Below, piece by piece: positions 1 through 10,300 of a DNA stretch of 24,828 nt (positions are counted from its first letter, which is position 1; the number at the start of each line of letters is the position of its first letter). The position numbers were made by a program, and so were the translations under genes. Under the pieces are notes generated by a model that worked only from the letters and a program-made list of their open reading frames with translations, did not search any database and was not told where the DNA came from. Source of the DNA: a virus; the IMG/VR virus record IMGVR_UViG_3300025096_000122, positions 1 to 24,828 of that record. One strand, 5' to 3'.

Positions 1-2706
1 AATTTGAGAATTAGATAATTTCTCAGCACACAGAGCAATTGCGTTACTTGTCTGACCTACTAACTGTTCTCCAATAATCAATTCTGTAGTTGTAGTGGAT
101 GCTGTAGTAAGGGAACTTAAATCTACCGTAGGAGCAGATGCACCTGATGTATCCGAAGATTCAAAAACTCCATATATTTTAACTATATCGGGAGTATTTA
201 AAGATAAGAGTTCATCTTGAACTCTGGTTCCATATGGATAAGTACCATAAGTTAATCCATCATCAAGAGATGTAGATCCAATACCCGATCCTTGTGTTTT
301 TGACTTATTAACGACAAGATTATTAACCCTATTTCTTACTTTAATCTTAGCAGTAGGATTTGATTTATTAAGAGTAGCAACCAAAGTTGTTCTATTAATT
401 GAATCATTAGACCCCAATCCAATAATTTGAAGGGTGGTCATAGTAGCATTAAAGATTAACTTGTCAGAAGTTAATGCTTCAGTACTTCCATCAGACCTAA
501 TAACTGCATATCTTTCTTCATCAAAAGAAAGGAATTTTTCATTTCTTCCTGCTTCAAAAGTCCCAGTCAATTCTCCACTAGCAATATTAAGACCAGTAAA
601 AGTCTTTCTTATACTAATAGATGCATCAGTTAAATCTACATCTGATATATCATTTTTAGGTAAAAGAGTATAAAGACTATTATCTGAAGAAGACTGTAAT
701 GCTGTATTTACAATCTTAAGATCACTAACATCGATTTGAGAGGTGGGTAATAATCCACTCACAATCTGTGATACAGTTGCTACACCGGTAACAGTAATTT
801 GAGTAGAAGAAGTACCAACAACCTTTCCATAAATTGGATCTGGACTTACCAGAGATCCATCAGTAAATGAAACTAAATCATTTAATCTCAAAGTTCCTGG
901 GAAAACATTAAGATTAGGACTAGTTATTGTACTAATATAATTTGCACCCGATCCTGCAGTAATAGTAGCAACTCCAACAGTTACTTCATTAGATTGTATT
1001 ATATCAGCACTAAATGTATTAATTCCAATAACACCACTATTTGTACCATAAACAGATTTAACGTCTGATACATCGTAAGTAGTAATAGCAACTGCTACCC
1101 TTGGATTCTGAACTCCATTAAAGATAAGATCTTCATTCTTAATAAAGGAACCTTCTACTTCATAAGCAGTTAAAGCAGTCCCTGCGGAAACAGATTCCTT
1201 AAGAAATGCTGTGGCACCACTATTAGCACCTTTAATATAAGTAGGAGTGGATAAAGTAATGGATTCATTAACAGCAATATCAGTTACGGTCTGGACATCA
1301 TAAAGGGACATGTCCCATTCATTTAATTGCCCATATGTCGCATCATAACTTCCTGATTCTAATGCAATATCATAAACCCTAGCAACACCTATTTCTTTTC
1401 CAGGAACACCTGTTTGATCTACTCCAATTCTTTCATCCCGTAAAGTTAGAATATAAGTATTACCAATACCAATAGTTGGTGTTCCATAGACATTGTTTAA
1501 TCTAACAGTAGGTCCAGTATTATAGATAATGGATTGATCTTCAGTTAATTGTGTAGTTCTAGTCTTATCTGCATCTAAAGCAGCAGAAGATATAGTTTCT
1601 ACTTCATATCCTTTAACAAATGCTTTTCCGGGAGAAACATTATATAATGCCAAATCGGTAGAAGGGTTCCCTCCCATTTGAGTGAATTGACCTTCTTGAT
1701 AAACTCCTCTATTGCCAATATTATCGTTTAAAGAATTTAAAACAGTAATATCAAATGGTTTTACATAATAATCTCCAGATTCATCATAAGTTCTACGAGC
1801 TAATTCAGATGCTAAATGATTATAGGCAGTAGTATTCTTTTTACTTTTAAGAACACCATCATTAACTGTTGCTAATTCAATAAAACTATCATCATTTATA
1901 TCACTTAAATCTTTTTTAAATAGACTCACAGAAATTTTAAGTCTATCTGCTCCCGGAGCAGCATAGTTATTATATCCCTGAGAATTATCTGCTAGGGTTT
2001 CGTCAAGATCAGCATTAATTATTTCTTCTAATATATTGAATCCAATTCTATAAGAAGGGGTATTATTATATTGATCTAAAATTAAAATTTCTGCGCTAAC
2101 ATTAATAAATTGACCCCTAACAAAATAAACACCATCTTCTACATGGAAAGCAGATCCTACAGCACTAGCATCTGATGCTATAGTAGCAGCAAAAGGACTA
2201 TCAATAGCAATAGCGTTATTGCTTAGAAGTCCGGTAGTAAGAGTGGTATCACAAACTAAATTTTCAGCATCATCAAAGGTTTGTGCCGAATTATTTGCAG
2301 TACTAGAAGAAATATAATTAACATAAAGAGTTATATTACCATTTTCAGAATCTTCCGCTTGAAGAATTTTATTAACAACTGCAGTTGTACCAGAAGTTTG
2401 ACCAGTAATTTTAGTTCCTACTAATTGATCAGCATATGCTGCAACTGGTACTCCCTGAAAAGTATTAGATAACTGAACTGCATAATAATTTTGACTATAA
2501 CTGGTGTTGCCAGGTATTACCTTTGTTCCATCCTTGAAAAAATGCTCACCAAATTTTTCAATTTGATTCTGTAATATTGACTGCAGATTTGTTAATTCTC
2601 TTGCTTGGACTGGAAATCCAGGTTTAAACAGCACCTTATAATAATCCTTAGCAGGATCAAAGTCATCAAAGTATGGTGAGACGTTTAGATTCGTTTGCTG
2701 CGGCAT
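1..2706 (-). CDS. DUF4815-type virion structural protein (3' end outside window)
   Basis: Read on the minus strand from ATG at 2704-2706. I checked the frame codon by codon and found no stop down to base 1, so 902 residues are visible and the C-terminus is missing. The N-terminus (MPQQTNLNVSPYFDDFDP, then YYKVLFKPGFPVQARELTNL, about residues 1-45) carries the PYFDDFDP...VQAREL...LQSILQNQIE signature that I associate with DUF4815, a phage structural family usual next to gp8 in cyanomyoviruses. The remainder is Thr/Ser/Gly-rich and beta-prone, with a likely beta module near residues 95-115 (ITGQTSGTTAVVNKIL). It starts six bases after the gp8 stop, so it is probably co-transcribed with gp8 as a late gene. 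There is no convincing Shine-Dalgarno sequence. A peripheral baseplate or tail-fibre-attachment role is inferred from position only; T4 has gp9 and gp10 here, but I see no specific similarity to them. Confidence 0.85.
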   Translation of the reverse strand, partial: MPQQTNLNVSPYFDDFDPAKDYYKVLFKPGFPVQARELTNLQSILQNQIEKFGEHFFKDGTKVIPGNTSYSQNYYAVQLSNTFQGVPVAAYADQLVGTKITGQTSGTTAVVNKILQAEDSENGNITLYVNYISSSTANNSAQTFDDAENLVCDTTLTTGLLSNNAIAIDSPFAATIASDASAVGSAFHVEDGVYFVRGQFINVSAEILILDQYNNTPSYRIGFNILEEIINADLDETLADNSQGYNNYAAPGADRLKISVSLFKKDLSDINDDSFIELATVNDGVLKSKKNTTAYNHLASELARRTYDESGDYYVKPFDITVLNSLNDNIGNRGVYQEGQFTQMGGNPSTDLALYNVSPGKAFVKGYEVETISSAALDADKTRTTQLTEDQSIIYNTGPTVRLNNVYGTPTIGIGNTYILTLRDERIGVDQTGVPGKEIGVARVYDIALESGSYDATYGQLNEWDMSLYDVQTVTDIAVNESITLSTPTYIKGANSGATAFLKESVSAGTALTAYEVEGSFIKNEDLIFNGVQNPRVAVAITTYDVSDVKSVYGTNSGVIGINTFSADIIQSNEVTVGVATITAGSGANYISTITSPNLNVFPGTLRLNDLVSFTDGSLVSPDPIYGKVVGTSSTQITVTGVATVSQIVSGLLPTSQIDVSDLKIVNTALQSSSDNSLYTLLPKNDISDVDLTDASISIRKTFTGLNIASGELTGTFEAGRNEKFLSFDEERYAVIRSDGSTEALTSDKLIFNATMTTLQIIGLGSNDSINRTTLVATLNKSNPTAKIKVRNRVNNLVVNKSKTQGSGIGSTSLDDGLTYGTYPYGTRVQDELLSLNTPDIVKIYGVFESSDTSGASAPTVDLSSLTTASTTTTELIIGEQLVGQTSNAIALCAEKLSNSQI

Positions 2707-2712
2707 GATTTC

Positions 2713-4281
2713 TTAGAATTGCAAGATAACTTTTATATCTTCTTTTTGGTTAGAGGACCTAGTAATAGATGGTCGGTTGTCCACATAAATCACTTTACCT
2801 GAGTATTTTTTAACTTCAGGGTTCGCAATACCACTATTAAATTCTTGACCAAGGTAATAGGTTCTATTATTTATTACGGTACTTATAGCTACCGCACCAG
2901 AACCAAAACTGGTATCAATTGCTAAATTAGAACCGGATGATGGAACTATAGTTAAACTTCCACCAGTACTTGGAGTAGCAGTAAAGGCATTCAACTTGAA
3001 TCCGTAGGTAGGTTCAGTAACTCCCACACCGGCAGTATTAAATCCTGCAAGGGACTTATCTTGCCAATATTTTAAAACTCCAGTAGTTTGATCATAATTT
3101 ACAACTCTTCCTACTGCAGTTGAACCTGTAGCAATAGTTTGAGTAACATAAGCATCAGCAGTGAAAGAAGCACTACTATACCCCGTTCCTGTTAATCTCA
3201 ATGCATAAGTTGCTGCCGCTTTATCTAGACCTAAAAGAGAAGTACTATCAAAAGACTGAGGATTGCATACAACCCCTACTCTTGCAATCTGATTATTGGT
3301 TATAAAATCAGGATTTTCTGCATCATTTTCAATTCTAGAATAAAGAAGAACATTATATGCACCCAATTCCTCATAGATATTAAATCCATGCCCTCCAGGT
3401 GGAGAAATAATAACATCAAAAAGAGGACGAGTGGTTCCGGTAGGAACACTTCCTGCTTCTAAATCAACACTACCATAGGTATATCCAGAACCTTGATTAG
3501 TAACTGTTACTGTAGATACTTCATTAGAAGCATTAACAACTATAGTACATTCGGCGCCGGAACCATTTCCTTTAATAGGAACTCTAGTGTAAGACTTTCC
3601 GCCAGTAGGACCAATAGCAACTCCTCTATTAGTGATAGTAACTATTTTAATAGAACCATCAACAGCATTATCTCTAACAGCAGCATTATCACTACTAGTA
3701 GACCAATCTGAAGGAGTGGGAATATAATCAGTGGATTCAAACTTTACAATATCACTAGGTTTAATAGTATAAAGATATTTCCAAATATATCCATCTCCAC
3801 TACTTCCAGCACTTCTAGGTTCTAAATCCGTAAAGGTTGGCTCATCCAAAGAAGGTCTTCCATTAGGATTATCTGGATCAGTACCGTTCTGGAGACACTC
3901 ATAAACTCTATAATCACTATTCAGTACATAATAAGTGGCAGAGTATAAATTAGTTGCACCAGAAACCTTTGCAGTATTAGTACGACTATAATCACTCCGA
4001 TAATAATCGTAAGTAGTACCAGAAGACCAACTATTTTTAGCCACTACTTGCCGCGCATCAGAAGCATTAACCTTCTTCATTGCGATCATAGTATCCCAAT
4101 AATCATCTTCCTGATCGAAGTTATCTTTCGGAGATGGTGGATCAGTGTCCCAATCCGATTGATAATCTGTAGGATTGCAAAGACCAATAAAAGAATAATA
4201 TGCATTAGCAGTGGATGTTACCCCAGCAACAAAATTCTTTGCATTTAATATTCTAAGTTGATCGGTTATAATTGCGGCCAT
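2713..4281 (-). CDS. 8: Baseplate wedge subunit gp8
   Basis: This 522-residue protein resembles cyanophage homologues of T4 gp8, a dimeric component of the baseplate wedge that packs against gp7 and gp10 in the tail. Hallmarks visible are the N-terminal AAIITDQLRILNAKNF, the core DGYIWKYLYTIKPSDIVKF (residues 163-181), PPGGHGFNIYEELGA (295-309) and the C-terminal KKYSGKVIYVDNRPSITR. It is longer than T4 gp8 (334 residues); the extra material includes a Gly-rich TNQGSGYTYG stretch (261-270) of the type repeated in the upstream giant protein. It lies between the giant gp7-position gene and the DUF4815 gene, as T4 order predicts. Two overlapping ATAAATA boxes sit 15-26 bases upstream, so it probably also has its own late promoter. 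No Shine-Dalgarno sequence precedes the ATG. The identification is firm; the exact function of the extra sequence is unknown. Confidence 0.93.
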   Translation of the reverse strand: MAAIITDQLRILNAKNFVAGVTSTANAYYSFIGLCNPTDYQSDWDTDPPSPKDNFDQEDDYWDTMIAMKKVNASDARQVVAKNSWSSGTTYDYYRSDYSRTNTAKVSGATNLYSATYYVLNSDYRVYECLQNGTDPDNPNGRPSLDEPTFTDLEPRSAGSSGDGYIWKYLYTIKPSDIVKFESTDYIPTPSDWSTSSDNAAVRDNAVDGSIKIVTITNRGVAIGPTGGKSYTRVPIKGNGSGAECTIVVNASNEVSTVTVTNQGSGYTYGSVDLEAGSVPTGTTRPLFDVIISPPGGHGFNIYEELGAYNVLLYSRIENDAENPDFITNNQIARVGVVCNPQSFDSTSLLGLDKAAATYALRLTGTGYSSASFTADAYVTQTIATGSTAVGRVVNYDQTTGVLKYWQDKSLAGFNTAGVGVTEPTYGFKLNAFTATPSTGGSLTIVPSSGSNLAIDTSFGSGAVAISTVINNRTYYLGQEFNSGIANPEVKKYSGKVIYVDNRPSITRSSNQKEDIKVILQF

Positions 4282-4295
4282 TGGACAGAAGTTTT

Positions 4296-4307
4296 TATTT
4301 ATTTATT
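4296..4307 (-). promoter_or_regulatory. Late promoter motif (NATAAATA, doubled) ahead of gp8
   Basis: On the minus strand this reads AATAAATAAATA, giving two overlapping matches to the T4-like late motif NATAAATA, in the 32-base gap between the giant gene and gp8. Using T4 spacing, transcription would begin about 6 bases downstream and leave a leader of only 10-15 bases. The gap otherwise holds no hairpin, so read-through from the giant gene is also likely. Confidence 0.55.
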
Positions 4308-4313
4308 TAACAA

Positions 4314-7300
4314 TTAAGTAGCATAATTTTTAGACTTCAACTTATTGGTTCTTTGAACAATCATAGAAGTTGAAATCCCGGTTCCATTTGTTCCAATACC
4401 TGCTCCAGTGTATGCAGTATATGAAACTAATCCACTGCGAGAGGTAAGATCAATTCTTCCCCAACTAAAGGATCCGTAGAAATTAGAAGTAGTAATACCA
4501 ACTGTAGTATAAGGTTTAAAGTCCCCATCTATCTTAACAAAAACCCGATTCAAATAAGTAGTTCCTATTCCAACTCCTGAAGAATCAAGACCAGTAGGAG
4601 CATAAACAATTTCAGAACCATTAACCTCATAAACATTATCTATAAAGGCAGTTCCTACTCCTGTTGTACCCCCACCAGAATTAAGAGCAGTTATTGATGT
4701 AGTGGCGATACCTACATTAGAGAATTCAACAACAAAGTAATCATTAGTACTTATTCCACTAATAGTAATAGCAGTTCCTGTAAGAGTAGAATTCCGTAGG
4801 AATGAATTATCAGGGATATGAAGATCCATAATAAATTGTGTTCCTCCACTAATGGTAGTGGTTCCAAATCCAACAATCTCTCCTTGATCTCCCGCGTATA
4901 CATTTACACTATTTCCTTCCTCTGTATAAACAGGAGGAGAAATCAGAACCTTAGGTGGGGAATCTGTAGTGTATCCATAACCAGGATTAGTAATTGCTGC
5001 ACCCGTAATTACCCCATTAGCAATCGTTAATGAACCAAAAGCAGTAGTAGTTGTACCAATTCCAATTCCACCCTGAACTGTACTTCCGATACTCAATGTA
5101 GCAGTTGAATAACCTACACCACCTTCGGTAATATCAATAGATGAAATAGTTCCTAAACCAGAAACAATAGCAGTTGCAGCAGCAGAAGTCTTAGTTTCTT
5201 GGGCAACAAAGAGAACTTTATTCTGGAAACTTAATGCACTAGAATCTACATTCTCATTCTGCGAGTCAAATATTGGTCTTAAAGTATCAACATAGATTGT
5301 AGTTGAACCAATTCCTACAGTCTTAGTAATATATGCGAAAGGATGAATACGTGGTTCATATAAATCTCTATCTTTACCAATAGGTAAATCATTTACAAAC
5401 ATATCTTCAGTTTGTCTGCACCAGTTAACTGGTCTTACCAAAGTTTCATCTGCACTATTGCCAGGACCATAATAAGGATTAGTAGTGACCAAATCGGTAG
5501 AATTAATTTCCTGCACTCCGCGAGAATCTTCTTGAAGATTCTTTCCTTGTCCAAGAGAAGGACTATGACCAATTGTAAGATTGTCTCCAATCTTAACAGT
5601 CTCAATAATATCCTTGAATACTACGTCACTATCACCACTTCCCTTATAGAAGATAAGTTTAGAAGTATCATCTTTCTTAGGTGCTTCAGTAAATTCTATA
5701 ACGCTACCACCGCTGAATTTATATCCTTGACCAGGAACCTGTAGAATGTCATTGATGAATACCAGAATAACATCCTGCACATCAATATTAGAACCTTTTC
5801 CTGCTCTAATAGAAACTACATCTCCACCATTCTCAGTAAGAGTAAAGGATTGAGTAACTCCATCGAACTTATCATCCAAGTTATCTAACATATAGAGATA
5901 ACCTAAAGACCATCCATTAAACTCATCATCAAAGACTCTATCAATATTAATTAAGAATTCCTTATAGGAAGAAGTAGTAGGGATACCAACTGTACCGCCA
6001 ATACCAACTGTTAAGGATTCTCCTTGACCATATCCATATCCAGTTTCCCCAATACGGAATTCAATTACGCTAGAACCTTGACCCACTTGAATATCAATAG
6101 TAGCTTCAGTTCCTACACCAGCAGATCCAGAAGCATAAACAAGAGGAATATTAGAGTAAGAAAGTGGATCATCAATTACAACTTCTAAATGTGGTTGTAC
6201 ATTACCACCTCTGGCATAATGATGTGCACATGTAGAAGTTCCAGTGTTAACAATGAATTTCTTATTATCAAGTACTTCAAGGACTGTTACTTCTTTAGCA
6301 GCAGGATCTTGCTTACTTGCAGAATTATTACTTGTTCTAGGAGCCACAATAGTTCCTTGAACTGTTCCACTCCCTTTAAAGTAACTAGCAACAGTGGATA
6401 TTCCTACATTAACTTCAAACTCTGTAGTACTATTAACCGCAGTAACAGGGGTTCCTGCATAAGTAGGATCTGGTTTTCTAGGATATCTGTGATAGGTAGA
6501 ATTAGAATCCTTACTGCAAGAGAAAGTAAGAGATTCTTCCGCCAACTTAATGGTCTCACCAGTTGTTAATGTATGAGCACCAATAGTCATCGTAAGAATA
6601 CCAGTATTTGCGCTATAATTAGCAGCACTAACTGTAAACTTCTGAATAGTGGTTACTCCAACATTAATGGTCAATGTATCCGAAGTAGTGCCAGTAATGG
6701 ATAAAGCAGTACTAAATCCTGGATCAGTAGATCTTGGATAAGTATGAATTGAAGAATAATTATCTTTAGCACACCTGAAACTTAAACTACTATCTTCCAA
6801 TCTAATACTAGTTGAAGTAGTTAAACTATGTGATCCCACCGTCAGAACTAAGTCTCCAGTAGTTGGAGTGTAAGCAGCATCCGAAACATCATAATATACG
6901 AAAGGTGATGCCCCAACATTAACAGTAATAGTACTATCACCGATTGATGTAATAGCAGTGTTGATTCCAATAACAGGATCCGTAGAACGAGGATAATCAT
7001 GCTGAGTAGCATTATCATCCATAGAGCAAGTGAATATTAATGCACTTGTTCCTATGCCTACAGTATCGCTAGTAGTATAAGTATGACCAGACCCTACAGT
7101 TAGTACCAAAGCACCTGTAGAAGCAGTGTAAGAAGCGTCTGTAACAACCGTAGACCCTATTCCAGCAATGGTAATAGTACCAACTCCTACACTTACAAAC
7201 GTATGAGTATAATCACCACCAGTAATAACTGCATCCGCCTCAGCACTTACAAATTGGTGTGTATAATCTCCACCAGAAAGAACAGCACTGGTTCCTACTC

Positions 7301-10300
7301 CTACAAAAGTATGAGTAAATTGATTGTTAGGTGCTGCATAACCAACATCTACTGTAATAGCGGTAGCAGTCGTAGCAGCAATTGATATTGCAGTATCATA
7401 TGCAGGATCTCCACCTCGTGGATAATAATGCGTCGTAATTCCTGCATCAATGCTGCAAGTAAATCCCAGTCCAGTAAAGATGACGTCTCTTCCAACAGCA
7501 AATCCATTTGCAGCAGAAGTAGTGACTGTCATAATACCACTAGCAGTATGATAACCAACTGTACTAATATCTAATGGAGCAGCATAAGAACAAGTAAAGG
7601 CAATACCTGATAATTCAACTTCATCGCCTTGAGAATAACCATGTACCTTATGAGTGGTAACTGTAGTAACTCCTGTTGTGGAATTATACCCAACATTAGA
7701 GATTGTCTTAGGAGAAGCAAATACATGTGTATTAGTAACTGCTATTCCTGTAATATATCCATTCGTAACGGTTGCGGTACCAATCGGAGTGAGATTAACA
7801 CCAATAAGGGATTCTGTCTTAATTGCAACATTAACAGAAGATGTAACACCTGAACGATAACCAGATCCACTATTACCAATAGCAATAGAACTAACCGTTC
7901 CTGCACTAGAAACAACTGCAGTTCCTCCTGCAGAGATGAGTGGTTGATATCCAAATCCTTCACTCGATCCAACAGAAACCAGTGCACCACCCATTGGAAT
8001 ATTAGAACCACCAGGATCAGTCCCTATTGAAGTTGCAGTGCCTACCCAATTAACTGTAGAAATTCCAGAACTTTCGGTTATAGTATACTGGTAATTAGAT
8101 CCACTTGCTTGATATACATCATTAACTAGAAGGAAAGATTCAGTCTTAATTCCAGTTACATTTTCATTATTAGAAGTTAAAGTAAAGTCTCTTGTAACTC
8201 CATTAAATCCATGAAGAGAATCAAACACATAATTTTGAGCATATGTGTCAGTTGAACCACCAGAAACACCAGAACGCATAAAGGTTCTTCCTTGGAAAGT
8301 AGAATGAGTGGATATTCCTACCCAATCTCTATCATCTGGTTGATTAGTGGTGCTGCTTAATGGGGTAAGTCCATATGGTGCCTCCACAAAGTTGAGAACA
8401 TTATCTACAATATTATAATTACCAATAACTTTTGTTACAAGATCTCCCGTACCAAATCCAGCAATTCTAGTACCCATCCATCCTCTACTTACTCGCAAGG
8501 CATTAGTTGTACCAACTCCCACTGATGTAACCTTCATTACCTCATCACCAACCTTAATGAGGTCAGCACCGAATATAGAAGTAATCCCACTAACTTCTAT
8601 TACATTGGTTGTATCCAAAATTTGATCAGCAAGAGTTGTAGTTACTGCAGTAGATACTAAAGGAGATTGAATAATATTATCTAAAGCAACAACTGCCTTG
8701 GCATTTTGATTAGTTGATACAAATCTATGGGAAGTTCCTATTCCTACACTAGTAATATCAATTACATCAGGAACAACCTTTAATGCATTTTCAGCACTTG
8801 ATGCAAGTTTAATTGTATCAGCATCTACCTTAACTACAAAAGGATTCTCAGGGAGGTATTCAGTAAATCCTACACCAGCAAACGAAGTGGATGCAATTCC
8901 AACTGCTGATGTAGCACTTCCAACATGCTTATACTTAAGTCTTTCTCCGGTAACCCAGAAATGATCTGGAATAGTAATGGTGTTATTAGTAACATCAACA
9001 ACAGCACTATCATTACCAGTGAAATATCTTTCAAAAATATCTCTATTTTTATGCTGTAATCCAAATGCTCTCAGAATATCAGAGTCTGTACCCGTATAAC
9101 TTCCAAAAGCACTTCTAATATAAGCATTAGTAAAGTCTATTTCATTTGCCGCTTCTGGATCATCAGGATGATACAGTGCATTCATAAAGACCTTCACTTT
9201 ACATGCAATACTTGCATTAGGAGTAAAGACCAAAGAAGTTGTGCCAGCAGTACTCACTCTGCTTCCAAATGTTCCTAATCCGGCAGAAGTATAAAGATCT
9301 GCAAATTGGGTTTCATAGGTATCTACGGTAATGGTCGAATCTTCAATAAATTGATCAACAACAATAATTTCAGTTGTTTGATGCTCATTATTAGTAGTAT
9401 CAGTAACTTGAACTATAAAGTAAGCAGAATCATAAGTATCAGGATACTGAGCAATTGTATTAATTCCAGGAGTTCCGGAAGAAGCAATAGTAGTTGCTTT
9501 TGCTTCTAATCTTACGTGATTAAGATCTTGAGTCCCTATTCCAGAAGAAGTTTCACTTGCAAAACCAACTTGGAGGGTATTAATAACCCCGGTCGTTCCA
9601 ATTCCTGCATTAGGAATGAAATCAACCTTTAAGTTAGATCCTGAAATATAAGGATACCAAGTACCCAGTCCAGACAAAGTAGAGTAATCACTTATTTCAG
9701 TGGATAATTGACCATATTCAAGCATTGCAACATCGGTTCCATCATGTAGAATATTAATTTCATCAAATTCAAATTCATTATCATTTCCACTTACATCTGC
9801 TGTAATATTGGCAAGAATCTTAAGTGAAGTATAAGTAGCAGCAATTGAAACAACATTAGTAGTAGTCCCAGAAGGAACTTCAACACTATCACTATCAATA
9901 ATGACTACATCACCAAATGTGGTCGCACCTACACCTAAATAAGAATCTTCTAAATTATAGGATAATGTAGTAATCCAATAATCATTTACACTATACTTGG
10001 TAGGATAGAATTGTAATTGACCTTCTGTTCCAACAATTTTGAAATCAAATGAACCTTGATCATAAACAGTATCAATACGTCCATATTGATTAATAAATCC
10101 AAATGATCCGTCATGAAGAAGATCTACGATCATCAATTGGCGCTGTTGAACATATCTCTTATCTCTAATATAACAGAGATACTTGTTAGACCTTACAGCA
10201 GTTAAATCAAACGTATCAACTACACTATACTTGGTAGGACGTGGATTACTGTTAAAGGTTCCACTCATATCATCAATAGAGAGAACTCGGTTTCCTACCG

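Noticed and set aside
3493-3711. Plus-strand frame within gp8 (and similar plus-strand frames at 434, 4048, 4818, 5412, 6189, 7203, 7629, 7654, 9306, 11274, 13173 and 16842)
   Set aside because: All lie opposite firmly identified structural genes, are Asn/Ser/Ile-rich as expected of antisense shadows of Gly/Thr/Val-rich proteins, and have no promoter or ribosome-binding site.
6200-7580. CRISPR-like array
   Set aside because: The periodicity is at protein level within an open frame, with divergent nucleotides and units of about 255 bases; no short identical direct repeats with spacers.
7742-8011. Minus-strand alternative frames inside the giant gene (also 8870-9064 and 11528-11728)
   Set aside because: Leucine-rich out-of-frame readings of the giant protein's repetitive codons, with no independent start signal.
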